A stretch of 35,989 nt of DNA from Chloroflexota bacterium (GTDB lineage: Bacteria > Chloroflexota > Dehalococcoidia > UBA2979), in assembly GCA_016875635.1 (NCBI GenBank), contig VGPD01000023.1, forward strand, positions 1-35,989, written 5' to 3'. The notes beneath the pieces were generated by a model that was not told where the DNA came from, did not search any database, and saw only the letters and a program-made list of their open reading frames with translations. Both the position numbers and the translations under genes were made by a program. Each line of letters starts with the position of its first letter. The stretch's first letter is position 1. Below, piece after piece: positions 7,354 through 16,162 of this stretch.

Positions 7354-8622
7354 ATGACAGAAGGCCCCTTACACGGTGTCCGGGTAATCGAGTTCTCGTT
7401 GATCGTGGCTGGACCATTCCTTGGCATGAACCTCGCGGACCTCGGTGCCGATGTCATCAAGATTGAGCCACCCGAAGGAGAACCACGACGCCACGTCGGC
7501 GTGGTGCCGGGGACCAGCAAGATCTTTCAATGGGTGAACCGTGGCAAACGGTCACTGCAGGTGGACCTGAAGAACCCCGCCGGCCTCGCGATGGTGCACC
7601 GGCTCGTCGCGCAGTCGGACGTCGTCGTGATCAACTACCGCCCCGGCGTGCCACAACGGCTGGGGATCGACTACGAGACGCTCTCGCGCATCAAGCCTGA
7701 CCTGATCTACGCGAACATCAGCGGGTTCGGGCCGGAAGGCCCGCTCGCGCGCGACGCTGCCGCTGACATGGTGGCGCAGGCATATTCAGGAGCGATGGCG
7801 GCGGCCGGAAAGGTCGACGACGCCGGGGCGCCTGAGATGATCGGCGGCATCTCCCTCGGCGACACCGCCGCGGGCCTCGCTGGCGCCATGGGTGTGTGCG
7901 CGGCGCTCTATCACCGGGCGCTCACCGGTGAGGGACAGCTGATCGAGTCCTCCCTCGTGCACGCCACGATGGCCCTCGGGGGGACGAACACGATGCGGGA
8001 GGCCACCACGGACGCCGCCGCGCGTTCGGCGACCATCGAGAAGTACGCCGAGGTGCGCCGCAGCGGTGGGACATATGCCGACCTAATCCGCGCCCGGACG
8101 GAGGCGCCCGTCCAGCGCCGCGGGGCGAACTACTGGGCCGGGTACAACGCCCGCGACGGCGCGCTGGTATTCAGCGCCAACACGCCCCCGGGGCGTGCCG
8201 CCGTGCGCCGTGTCCTCGGGTTCGAGGGCCTCGGCGACGACGACCCCGCGATCGACCCCCGGGCTCCCGGGTTCCACGAGATGGTGATTCGGGAACGCGA
8301 TGCCATCCGCGCGCGTCTGCGCGAGCGGACGGTGGCGGAGTGGCTGGCGGCGTTCCGCGCTGCAGACGCGCCCGTCGCGCCCGTGCTCATGCCGGAAGAG
8401 GTCGCGGACGACGAACAGGCCACCTACTACTTCCAGGACCTCGAACACCGCGTGACCGGCCCCGAACGCCAGGTCAAGCCGATCGTGTCGATGTCGCGCA
8501 CCCCAACCCACATCCGCTTCACCTCGGACATGATGGGCGAGCATTCCGAGGAGATCCTCCGCGAGTTCGGATACGAGACGGGCGACATTGAGGAACTGAA
8601 GCTCGCGGGAGCATTCGGCTAG
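7354..8622 (+). CDS. CaiB/BaiF family III CoA-transferase
   Basis: A 422-residue CoA-transferase transferring CoA between acyl donors and carboxylates. The N-terminal Rossmann part starts LHGVRVIEFS, with DLGADVIKIEPP (about 29-40) for CoA binding. The nucleophilic Asp is Asp170 in S-L-G-D-T-A-A-G, matching Frc Asp169. The linker GEGQLIESSLVHA and the C-terminal GEHSEEILREFGY are also typical. The ATG at 7354 follows GGAGGG at a normal distance; a longer frame back to 6853 runs antisense through the ECH and was rejected. It resembles the CaiB at 29945-31240 (shared M-x-x-GPL opening, similar insert), suggesting paralogy. It is convergent with the flavin reductase (3-bp gap). Confidence 0.92.
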   Translation: MTEGPLHGVRVIEFSLIVAGPFLGMNLADLGADVIKIEPPEGEPRRHVGVVPGTSKIFQWVNRGKRSLQVDLKNPAGLAMVHRLVAQSDVVVINYRPGVPQRLGIDYETLSRIKPDLIYANISGFGPEGPLARDAAADMVAQAYSGAMAAAGKVDDAGAPEMIGGISLGDTAAGLAGAMGVCAALYHRALTGEGQLIESSLVHATMALGGTNTMREATTDAAARSATIEKYAEVRRSGGTYADLIRARTEAPVQRRGANYWAGYNARDGALVFSANTPPGRAAVRRVLGFEGLGDDDPAIDPRAPGFHEMVIRERDAIRARLRERTVAEWLAAFRAADAPVAPVLMPEEVADDEQATYYFQDLEHRVTGPERQVKPIVSMSRTPTHIRFTSDMMGEHSEEILREFGYETGDIEELKLAGAFG

Positions 8623-8625
8623 CGC

Positions 8626-9315
8626 CTACCACCAGCGTTCGAAGCGAATCCGCTCCGGTGGCACGCCCATGCGTGTGAGGAGATCGACCGTGCTGTCGAT
8701 CATCGCGCCCGGGCCGCAAACGAAATAGACGGCGCCGGGTTCAATGACCGCCTGCAGCACGGCCTGGTCGATATGGCCGCCACGGAGCGCCCCCTCCGGG
8801 GCGCCACGCGTCACGAAGAACTCGCAGCGGAACCGAGGATCCCGCGCGGCGGTCGCCTCCAGTTCATCTCGGAACAGGTGCTCGTCCGGCGACGTCGCGG
8901 CGTAGAGCAACGTGAGGGGGACATCGGGAGTGGCCACGGTCGCATATCGGATGATGCTCATCAACGGCGTCAGACCGATGCCACCCGCGATGAGCACCAG
9001 CGACTCCGCCATCCCCGGCTCGTAGTAGCACTCCCCATAACCGCCATCGAGATGCAGCCGCTCACCGACCGCCGCCCGTCCATGGAGGTACCGCGTCACC
9101 GGGTTTGACTCCGAGTATTTGATGGCCAGCTCGACATGGTCAGCCAGGGGGGATGAGGTCATCGAGTACCCCCCGACTTCTTGCTGCCCGTCGATGTCGA
9201 CGTAGCAATCGAGCCATTGCCCGGGGCGGAATTCGAACGGGGCGTCGATGTGGAACGTGAAGACTTTGACCGTCGGGGTGGCCTGCCGGATCGCCGTGAT
9301 CGTGGCGGCGATCAT
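8626..9315 (-). CDS. FAD/NAD(P)-binding ferredoxin-NADP reductase-type oxidoreductase
   Basis: A 229-residue FNR-like flavoprotein passing electrons between NAD(P)H and a partner. The FAD domain is at about 1-95, with RPGQW (30-34) and GGYSMTSSP at the position of the usual R-x-Y-S flavin motif; the Arg is replaced by Gly48. The NAD domain has AGGIGLTPLMS (110-120) and VCGPGAMI (199-206). There is no ferredoxin domain, so an external partner such as an oxygenase component is expected. The start is uncertain. ATG at 9315 begins at the fold but has a weak ribosome site; in-frame starts up to 9444 would add up to 43 residues that look non-coding. It is convergent with the upstream-listed CaiB. 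Confidence 0.78.
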   Translation of the reverse strand: MIAATITAIRQATPTVKVFTFHIDAPFEFRPGQWLDCYVDIDGQQEVGGYSMTSSPLADHVELAIKYSESNPVTRYLHGRAAVGERLHLDGGYGECYYEPGMAESLVLIAGGIGLTPLMSIIRYATVATPDVPLTLLYAATSPDEHLFRDELEATAARDPRFRCEFFVTRGAPEGALRGGHIDQAVLQAVIEPGAVYFVCGPGAMIDSTVDLLTRMGVPPERIRFERWW

Positions 9316-9478
9316 CGGGACGCCCGACGTCGATATCCGTTTGACGTGCCGGCGGCAGCGGAAGCAGTCAGCAGGAGTAGCGCCGATGTGCACACGAGCG
9401 TGAGCTCCCTGAACCACCTCGACACGATACCGCCGCAAAAGCATTCAGAACAGATGTCCGAATTCAGCCGCCTCAGCA

Positions 9479-9507
9479 TTGCCCGGCACCGAACACGCAT
9501 GTATTGT
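9479..9507 (+). promoter_or_regulatory. Candidate sigma-70-like promoter for the ACAD at 9588
   Basis: TTGCCC (9479-9484) and TATTGT (9502-9507) are separated by 17 bases, each matching 4 of 6 consensus positions. TG directly precedes the -10. It lies about 80 bp before the ACAD start, in the divergent spacer with the flavin reductase. Confidence 0.3.
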
Positions 9508-9587
9508 CCGCTGACCACACGTTCGGGCCAACGCGCGCCTCGTGCGAACGCTCACTCGCCACGCCGCGCGGGTACGGAGAATGTCCC

Positions 9588-10799
9588 ATGGACTGGAACG
9601 ACAACCCTCAACAGGCCGCCTTCCGAAAGGAAGCGAGCGACTTCATCGAGAAGGAGCTCCCGCCGCGATATCACCTCGACCAGATGGGTCCTGAAACGTG
9701 GAGCGAAGACCGGCACTCCGGCGACCCGCAGCGCCAGGAGTACTCGCGGCAGTGGGTACGCGCCCTTGCCGCGCGCGGCTGGATCGCGCCCGGCTGGCCG
9801 AAGGAATACGGCGGCGGGGGCCTGACGTCGATGGAGCAGTTCATCCTGAACCACGAGCTGGCGAAGCACAACGCGCCGATGGTGGGCGGGCAGGAGATCT
9901 CCCAGATCGGCCCGGCGATCATCATCCACGGCAGCGACGAGCTGAAGAAAGAGCACCTGTCGCGCATCCTGACCGGTGAGACGAACTGGTGTCAGGGGTT
10001 CTCCGAGCCGGGCGCCGGCTCGGACCTCGCCTCCCTCACCACCCGCGCCGTCCGCGACGGCGACGAGTATGTGATCAACGGCCAGAAGATCTGGACCTCG
10101 AACGCGCATCACGCCGAATGGATCGCGCTCCTCGTGCGCACCGACCCGGACGCGCCGAAGCACCGCGGGATCTCGTTCCTGCTGTTGGACATGAAGACCC
10201 CGGGGGTGAGCGTCCGGCCGCTGGTGAACATGGCCTGGGACCACCACTTCAACGAGACGTTCTTCGAGGACGTCCACGTCCCGGTCAAGAACCGCGTGGG
10301 CGAGGAGAACCGCGGCTGGTACGTCAGCGTGACGCTGATGGACTTCGAGCGCTCCCGCATCCGCCAGGCCGTCTCCGCCCGCCGCCACTTCACCGAGATC
10401 GCGGACTACATCAAGACGGACGACGGCAAGCGGAAGTCGCGCCACCGCGAGATGAGCTCGCTGCGGCTCGAACTGGCGGACCGGTTCATCGAGACCGAGA
10501 TCGCGTTCAACATGGCGCTTCGTGTCGTCTCCATGCAGGCGCGCGGCGTGGTGCCGAACTACGAGGCGTCCATGCTGCAGCTCTCGATCTTCGAGACCAA
10601 CCAGCGCACGGCCCGCTCGGAAGCCCGGTTGTACGGGATGTACTCGAACATCTGGGACGGCGAGAGCCGGTGGGCCGCCCGCAAGGGTGAGGCGATCCAC
10701 AGCTACGTGAGCACCGTTTCCTCGACGATCGCCGGCGGGAGTGCCGAGATCCAGCGGAACGTCATCGCCACCCGCGGCCTGGGGCTGCCCCGCGGCTAG
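9588..10799 (+). CDS. Acyl-CoA dehydrogenase
   Basis: A 403-residue FAD-dependent acyl-CoA dehydrogenase, which oxidises acyl-CoA to 2-enoyl-CoA and passes electrons to ETF. Signature 1 is CQGFSEPGAGSDLASL (135-150) and the middle beta-domain has VINGQKIWTS (162-171). The C-terminus is GGSAEIQRNVIATRGLG. The ATG at 9588 has a GGAGA site and precedes the fold-typical MDW..NPQQAAFRKE opening; the frame's upstream extension is discarded. It is closely similar along its length to the ACAD at 28165-29397, including the last residues. Neighbours are convergent (ECH at 10882) across a bidirectional terminator, so it is probably monocistronic. Confidence 0.92.
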   Translation: MDWNDNPQQAAFRKEASDFIEKELPPRYHLDQMGPETWSEDRHSGDPQRQEYSRQWVRALAARGWIAPGWPKEYGGGGLTSMEQFILNHELAKHNAPMVGGQEISQIGPAIIIHGSDELKKEHLSRILTGETNWCQGFSEPGAGSDLASLTTRAVRDGDEYVINGQKIWTSNAHHAEWIALLVRTDPDAPKHRGISFLLLDMKTPGVSVRPLVNMAWDHHFNETFFEDVHVPVKNRVGEENRGWYVSVTLMDFERSRIRQAVSARRHFTEIADYIKTDDGKRKSRHREMSSLRLELADRFIETEIAFNMALRVVSMQARGVVPNYEASMLQLSIFETNQRTARSEARLYGMYSNIWDGESRWAARKGEAIHSYVSTVSSTIAGGSAEIQRNVIATRGLGLPRG

Positions 10800-10830
10800 C
10801 GCGTCGTCCGTCGACTGCGGAAGACAAACA

Positions 10831-10872
10831 GGAGGGGCCGCGCAGTTCTTGCGCGGCCCCTCTCTTTCTCCA
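10831..10872. terminator. Bidirectional intrinsic terminator
   Basis: GAGGGGCCGCGC (10832-10843) and GCGCGGCCCCTC (10851-10862) form a perfect 12-bp stem with a 7-base loop. A T-rich tail (TCTTTCTCC) follows on the plus strand and TGTTTGTCTT on the minus strand. It separates the plus ACAD from the end of the seven-gene minus-strand operon. Confidence 0.85.
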
Positions 10873-10881
10873 CTGGCCGGT

Positions 10882-11673
10882 CTACTGGCCCGTGAAGACG
10901 GCCTTCCGCTTCTCGAGGAACGCGCGGACGCCCTCCTTGCGGTCGTCGCTGTCGCGCGTGTGTGCAGCGGCGGCACGCTCGTACTCGATGAGGTCGGCGA
11001 GCGAGTGGTCGCGGCCGTACTGGATCATCCGCTTCGACCACATGATGGAGAGCGGCGGGCCGGCGGCCAGTTCGCGTGCCATCTCCATCGCCCGTGCGTC
11101 CGGGTCGTCGACGAGCTCGTTCCCGAGGCCGATGCGCGCCGCCTCCTCCGCAGCCACTTCGCGGCCGGTGAAGAACAGCTCGTACGCTCGCGCCTCGCCG
11201 ACCAGGCGCGGGAGGAAGTAGGTGAGCCCGTTGTCCGGGGTGAACGCACGCCGCACGAACACGGTCGTGAAACGCGCCGACGGTCCGAGGATGCGGATGT
11301 CAAAGGAGCAGGCCCACGCCATCCCGCCTCCTGCCGCGACCCCGTTGATCGACGCGATCGTCGGCTTGTCCAGGCCGCTCATCAACATCGTGAACGCGTT
11401 CTGGCCAAGCCGTGAGGTGCGCTCCGCGCGGGACGGTGGCGGGCCGTCACCCTCGGCCCGTCCGAGTTCAGCGCCGGAGCAGAAGCCACGGCCCTCCGCC
11501 GTACAGACGACCACTCGCACGTCGTCGTCGGCCTGCAACTTCGCGGCGAGGTCGAATATCTCCACCCGTGTGTGGGTGCGATACGCATTCAGGCGGTCCG
11601 GACGGTTGATGCGGAACGTGGCCACGCCGTCTCGCACGTCGACGACCAGATCCTCGTAGCCGGTGTAATCCAT
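10882..11673 (-). CDS. Enoyl-CoA hydratase/isomerase family protein (PDNG type), last gene of the importer operon
   Basis: A 263-residue crotonase-fold protein. The oxyanion loop is GRGFCSGAEL (61-70) and the second loop is NGVAAGGGMAW (110-120). The first catalytic Glu is replaced by Ala119 and the second position is in TTVFV; instead P-D-N-G is at 146-149, as in PaaG-like isomerases. It ends EKRKAVFTGQ. The ATG at 11671-11673 has AAAGGGG upstream; a 118-residue extension overlapping the CaiB gene was rejected. It is the promoter-distal gene of the unit running from the lipoprotein at 19822, 35 bp after the CaiB and just before the terminator. Confidence 0.88.
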   Translation of the reverse strand: MDYTGYEDLVVDVRDGVATFRINRPDRLNAYRTHTRVEIFDLAAKLQADDDVRVVVCTAEGRGFCSGAELGRAEGDGPPPSRAERTSRLGQNAFTMLMSGLDKPTIASINGVAAGGGMAWACSFDIRILGPSARFTTVFVRRAFTPDNGLTYFLPRLVGEARAYELFFTGREVAAEEAARIGLGNELVDDPDARAMEMARELAAGPPLSIMWSKRMIQYGRDHSLADLIEYERAAAAHTRDSDDRKEGVRAFLEKRKAVFTGQ

Positions 11674-11708
11674 CTGCTGCCCCTTTCGCCGCGGCGGCTC
11701 GTCCTGTG

Positions 11709-12977
11709 CTACTCCGCGACCCGTTGCACCATCAACTCGACGAACTCCTGCTCGGAATAGCCGAGGAGATCGCGGTAGACGTATTCGTTGTGCTGCCCGA
11801 GTTTTGGCGCCGGCGCCTGCGGATAGGCCGGTGTCCCCGAGAGCCGGTACGCCGGAGCGTCCCACGTCATCGGGCCGATCACGGGGTGCTCGATCTGCCA
11901 GAAGTGCCCCCGGGCGGCGAGCTGCGGGTCGGACTGCACGTCCCGCGCGTCGTTCACGGGATACGCCGGCACGCCTGCCGCCTGGAGCCGCTCCGCGACC
12001 TCCCCGGCGACCAGCGGCGCGGTCCACGCCGCGATGCCCGCCTCGATCTCGTCTTCACGTGCCTGACGACCATCGAACGTCGCGAACGCAGGGTCGCGCG
12101 CCCACGCCGGGTAACCCATGACCGTGCGGAGGCGATCCCATTGGGCGTCCTCGAGCACGCTGATGGCGCACCAGCGGTCCTCCCCGGCGCAACGGAAGAC
12201 ACCGTGCGGCACCGCCCGCTCATTCCGGTTGCCGTTGGCCGTCATGACCTCGCCGGTCGCCGAGTACCGGACGATCGCGTCGTCGAGCCCCCAGATGGTG
12301 GACTCGAGCTGCGAGAGGTCGATGTACTGCCCTTCACCGGTACGGTCACGGTGTTCGAGCGCGCAGATGACCGCCGATGCCGCGAGGTGGGTCGCGAACC
12401 AGTCCGTGTAGGCGACGCCCGTGCCGACCGGCGGCCGGTTGGGCCAGCCGGTGAGCCCGGTGATCCCCGCCGTCGCCTGGAGCACGAGCCCGAACCCCTT
12501 GTAACCCAGGTGCGGACCGCCCTGTCCCTCCATCGACATCGAGATCATGATCATCTTCGGGTTCAGTTTGCGGAGCGATTCGTAGTCCATGCCGATCTCG
12601 TGCATGAACCCGGGCGCGAAACTCTCCGTGACCACGTCAGCATGCTCGACCAGCCGCCGCACCACGTCGGGCGCGCCGGGATGGCGGAGGTTCAACGTCA
12701 TGCCGAGTTTGTCCCGGTTGACGTTCGCCCAGTAGGCGCTGCGGTCCGGGCCGGTCCCCGGCGCCAGCGGCTGCCCGTTGCGGAACGTGTCGAGGCGGGA
12801 TGCCGACTCGACACGGATGACCTCGGCGCCATACAGCGCAAAGACCTGCGCCGCCATCGGGCCGACGCCCACCCAGGAGAAGTCCACGACTTTCAGGCCC
12901 TTGAAGATGTCACGGGAATCCACCATCGCATCCTGCCCATCGGTATTCGCCTGCCGGTGCGGTGCGACCCCGGTCAT
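11709..12977 (-). CDS. CaiB/BaiF family III CoA-transferase
   Basis: A 422-residue family III CoA-transferase. FKGLKVVDFSWVGVGP opens the fold at 25-40, followed by ALYGAEVIRVES. The catalytic Asp is Asp192 (V-A-Y-T-D-W). The interdomain segment GEGQYIDLSQLE and a C-terminal LGQHNEYVYRDLLGYS are typical. The start ATG (12975-12977) overlaps the stop of the preceding CaiB in an ATGA, so translation is coupled. It resembles the CaiB at 26804-28084 in length and motif spacing. It is the third of three successive CoA-transferase genes in the importer operon and has a complete active site, so it is the most likely working transferase there. Confidence 0.9.
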   Translation of the reverse strand: MTGVAPHRQANTDGQDAMVDSRDIFKGLKVVDFSWVGVGPMAAQVFALYGAEVIRVESASRLDTFRNGQPLAPGTGPDRSAYWANVNRDKLGMTLNLRHPGAPDVVRRLVEHADVVTESFAPGFMHEIGMDYESLRKLNPKMIMISMSMEGQGGPHLGYKGFGLVLQATAGITGLTGWPNRPPVGTGVAYTDWFATHLAASAVICALEHRDRTGEGQYIDLSQLESTIWGLDDAIVRYSATGEVMTANGNRNERAVPHGVFRCAGEDRWCAISVLEDAQWDRLRTVMGYPAWARDPAFATFDGRQAREDEIEAGIAAWTAPLVAGEVAERLQAAGVPAYPVNDARDVQSDPQLAARGHFWQIEHPVIGPMTWDAPAYRLSGTPAYPQAPAPKLGQHNEYVYRDLLGYSEQEFVELMVQRVAE

Positions 12978-14167
12978 CGACCACCACCCGCTGCACCGGC
13001 ACCGTGAGCCGTCAGGACTGCCGAGGTGTGCTCACCCAGTTGTGGTGAGGGGCCGACGGACCACGGCGACACGGACATCTTGAACGGCGCGCCTGGCTGC
13101 GTGAGCGGCGTCGGAAGGCCTGGCTGCGGCACCTGATGAAAGAACCTGCGGTGGTTCAGCTGCTGGTTCGCCAGCAGGTCAGTCACCGTGGAGACCGGGC
13201 ACATCATCGCACCGCGGCCCTGGCCCTCTTCATAGAGATACATCTTGGGGAAGCGCTGGAAGAACGCGGCGATCCGGGCGTCCAATGCCTGCGTCTCCTC
13301 GCGCGTCGGTGCACCCGGTCCCGCCACGGGACGCTGGGCCCAGGCCTCAGCGTCGAAACCTGGCTCGACGCCTTCGTCCAGCATCCACTGGTGCAGAAGC
13401 CCCATCGAGGCCGGGTTCCGTCCCCAGGCGACGTACCCGTCCGCACACGCCCAGACGAGCCGGTTGTCCGCGCCACCGGTCGCACGTCCGCCACCGGCCC
13501 GCTGGAAAATCGTCCCGTCCATCACAAACGACTGCTGCGAGTTGCCGAGGGTGTTCGAGATCGCCTCCTGCATCGAGACATCCACGCGCTGCCCTCGTGC
13601 ACCCACCTTCCGCGCACGCAGGGCAATGAGGGTGCCCACCATGCCCTGAAGGCCCACCTGCGCCGACGCCTGTTCGACGCTGACGCGCAACGGCGCCCGG
13701 TCGGGGTCGCCGCAGAGGTACATCAGCCCCCCCGCCGCCATCGCCACCAGATCGCCACCCAGCCACGAGGCGCGCGGCCCTTCGAGGCCGAATGGCGAAA
13801 TCGTCGTGTAGACGAGGTCAGGGCAACGCCGCGAGATCTGCTGCCAGCCGAACCCGAGGGATTCGAGGCGGGCTCGTTGCCCGGATTCGAACAGCACGTC
13901 CGCCGACTCCAGCAACCCCCAGAACGCAGCTCGCCCGGCCTCGCTGTCGAGGTCGATGACAACGCTCTTCTTCCCGGCCGTCATCTGATGCCAGTACGTG
14001 CTCACCCCGGCCGAGTCCAGCGGGGGACGCTGACGGAGCGGGTCGCCTCCCGGCGGTTCGACGCGGATCACATCGGCACCAAGCCCGGCCATGACGCGCG
14101 TGCCGAGCATGCCGTACGGGCCGGCCAGGTCGATCACGCGATAGGCCTGCAACGGGCCATCGGACAT
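12974..14167 (-). CDS. CaiB/BaiF family CoA-transferase lacking the catalytic Asp
   Basis: A 397-residue CaiB-fold protein. LQAYRVIDLAGPYGMLG (6-22) and GLGADVIRVEPPGGDP (28-43) give the CoA-binding Rossmann start, and GARGQRVDVSMQEA the linker. Where functional family members have D-x-x-x-G, this reads S168-A-Q-V-G172, so the nucleophile seems absent. It might be inactive, structural or work differently; sequence-divergent subfamilies without the Asp exist. The ATG at 14165-14167 follows GGAGG; an upstream ATG gives nine extra residues and was rejected. It overlaps the next CaiB by four bases (ATGA), which suggests equimolar expression and a possible heteromer. Confidence 0.88.
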   Translation of the reverse strand: MSDGPLQAYRVIDLAGPYGMLGTRVMAGLGADVIRVEPPGGDPLRQRPPLDSAGVSTYWHQMTAGKKSVVIDLDSEAGRAAFWGLLESADVLFESGQRARLESLGFGWQQISRRCPDLVYTTISPFGLEGPRASWLGGDLVAMAAGGLMYLCGDPDRAPLRVSVEQASAQVGLQGMVGTLIALRARKVGARGQRVDVSMQEAISNTLGNSQQSFVMDGTIFQRAGGGRATGGADNRLVWACADGYVAWGRNPASMGLLHQWMLDEGVEPGFDAEAWAQRPVAGPGAPTREETQALDARIAAFFQRFPKMYLYEEGQGRGAMMCPVSTVTDLLANQQLNHRRFFHQVPQPGLPTPLTQPGAPFKMSVSPWSVGPSPQLGEHTSAVLTAHGAGAAGGGR

Positions 14168-14202
14168 ATCGTGTCCTCCCTCAGGATCTCCCACAAGTCA
14201 CG

Positions 14203-16131
14203 TCACAAGGCTGAGCGGTCAGTAAACCAGTTCGACAGGTCGGGCTCATCGCCCAGGGCGGGTGCCGGGCCGGTGAGGCCCGCGGAGCGGAGCACCGGGG
14301 CCGGCACCGTCACCGTACCCGTCTCTGGTTGATCGAAGGTGGTCCACAGACCGTTCTCGGCTAAATGCGACTGCGTAAACAGGTCATCCGGGTGGACACA
14401 ATGCAGGGCCGGTATCCCGGCCGCCTGAAGCCGGGCAAGGGCGTCTTGGACTGACGTCCGTGCCAGGGCGCCGAAGTCAACCGGTGGTTGCCCGCCGGCC
14501 GGAGTCGTCGCACCTGCTGCCAGCACCCAACCGTCCACGCACTCATGCAGGCCGTCGAACGCCGAGGGGCCAAGGTAGTCGAGGCCACCCCGCGAGTAAC
14601 CCGTTCCGGCGTGCAACCCCTCGGCCGCGTCGAATACCAGCAGCAACGCCGCCGACAGGAGCGAGGTCGAGACCGAATAGCCGCCGCCCTCGGTCACCTG
14701 GCGCGTACGGGCCGACAGGATGCCAAGGACGCCGAGCATCGCCGCCATATAGTCCGTCGCCGCCATCTGGCTCTTGATCGGCTCGCCGTCCGCCCCCTGT
14801 CGCGCCTGCACACCGACAAACGCCTGGACGATCGGGTCGAAGCCCTGCAGGCGGGAGAGCGGCCCGCCTTCGCCGAACGCGGAGATGGAGCAGTGGATCA
14901 GCCCCGGTTTCGCGGCAAAGACGCGGTCGCGTCCCAGTCCGAACTTCTCCAGCGAGTCGGCGCGGTAGTTCGTGACGAAGATGTCGGCGCGCCGGATCAG
15001 GTCGAAGACGCGCGCCCGGTCGGACTCGACCGAGAGGTCGAGCGACATGCCCCGCTTGCCGTAGTTCCACGAGAAGAATCCCAGCCCGCCGCGCCGGAAC
15101 GGGTCGCCGCCAGGGGCCTCCACTTTGACGACGTCCGCGCCGAGGTCAGCCAGCAGCCGACCGACGTACGAACCCGCGATGTAGCCGGTGACCTCAAGCA
15201 CACGCATCCCCGCAAGCGGCAGTGAGGAGGTTGGCCGCGGGCGTGCGGGCGCCGATGTCTCCCGATGCACCTGAACGAGGTTGCGCGGGCGGTAGTCGTC
15301 GCCGGCCAGCCCCAGCATCCGAACGTGCTCGTGCGTGAGCGCCTCTTCGACGGTGAGCACCGGTCCAATCGGTACGGCGGCCTTCGCGAACCGGTCCAGC
15401 CACACCTGCCGCGGCGCCGTCGCAAACACCTCCGCCATCTGCTTCCAGATACCCGTCCCGACGGGCACCTCGTCGAAGGACTGGCGGCCGGGCGGAGGCG
15501 GTTCGGGCACCTCAGACTCAAGCCCGAGCGTCTGCAGCGTGCGGATCATGAACGGGCGTGTGGACGCACCCACAAAGAGCCATGTCCCATCGGCTGTCTG
15601 GTACGTGGCGTACGTCGGCTGCTGGCCGCGCGGCGTGTGCCTCCAGCGCGTGCGGTCGGGCTCCTGCCCGGCCACCCGCCCATAGCCTCCGCTCTGCAGG
15701 GCGAAGAGTGCATGCAGGGCGCTGACGTCCGCAGGGACATCTGTGCCCGCGTCGCCGAGGCGGCGTGCGAGGAGCGCGATCGCGGAGAGGATTCCCTGCG
15801 CCGCACTCGGGAACGGGGTCAGGAGGTAGACCGGACCGGAACGGTAGCTCCACTGCGCCGTCAGGGCGCCACCCACCGCCATCACCGCCTGGTCAGACGC
15901 CGACGCATCGCGGAACTCGCCGCGCAGCCCGTAGGCGCTCAGCGTTACCCCTGCCGGAGACATCGGCGTCCCCGGGTCGGCGAGGTCCGCCGCCCCACCT
16001 TCGCCTTGCACTGTCGCGCCGAGATCACCCAGCAACGATGCCGCGATGCGTGCTGCGAGACGCGAGGATGTCACGCGTACGGTTTCGCCCGACAGCACTC
16101 CGCGTTCGATGTCCACGTCGGATGCAGTCAT
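14203..16131 (-). CDS. Two-domain (fused) CaiB/BaiF CoA-transferase
   Basis: 642 residues, about 1.5 times the usual length, made of two CaiB-like halves. The N-terminal half (about 1-290) lacks the usual Rossmann opening, keeping only SLLGDLGATVQGEGG, and has no nucleophilic Asp in its PFPSAAQG region. Its C-terminal lobe (THEHVRMLGLAGDDY) is recognisable. The second half (about 305-642) is complete: LAGMRVLEVTGYIAG, DLGADVVKVEAPGGDP, and Asp460 in A-A-T-D-Y-M-A. Family III enzymes are interlocked dimers, so a fusion supplies one live and one degenerate half. The ATG at 16129-16131 follows GAGGT; an earlier ATG at 16209 overlaps the permease. It is the first CoA-transferase after the permease, 31 bp downstream. 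Confidence 0.88.
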   Translation of the reverse strand: MTASDVDIERGVLSGETVRVTSSRLAARIAASLLGDLGATVQGEGGAADLADPGTPMSPAGVTLSAYGLRGEFRDASASDQAVMAVGGALTAQWSYRSGPVYLLTPFPSAAQGILSAIALLARRLGDAGTDVPADVSALHALFALQSGGYGRVAGQEPDRTRWRHTPRGQQPTYATYQTADGTWLFVGASTRPFMIRTLQTLGLESEVPEPPPPGRQSFDEVPVGTGIWKQMAEVFATAPRQVWLDRFAKAAVPIGPVLTVEEALTHEHVRMLGLAGDDYRPRNLVQVHRETSAPARPRPTSSLPLAGMRVLEVTGYIAGSYVGRLLADLGADVVKVEAPGGDPFRRGGLGFFSWNYGKRGMSLDLSVESDRARVFDLIRRADIFVTNYRADSLEKFGLGRDRVFAAKPGLIHCSISAFGEGGPLSRLQGFDPIVQAFVGVQARQGADGEPIKSQMAATDYMAAMLGVLGILSARTRQVTEGGGYSVSTSLLSAALLLVFDAAEGLHAGTGYSRGGLDYLGPSAFDGLHECVDGWVLAAGATTPAGGQPPVDFGALARTSVQDALARLQAAGIPALHCVHPDDLFTQSHLAENGLWTTFDQPETGTVTVPAPVLRSAGLTGPAPALGDEPDLSNWFTDRSAL

Positions 16132-16162
16132 GCCGGACCTCGCAAGTTGTTCCTGCGTCGCC

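Noticed and set aside
11706-13007. 433-residue plus-strand frame opposite a CaiB
   Set aside because: Shadow of the CaiB gene; composition typical of antisense GC-rich frames.
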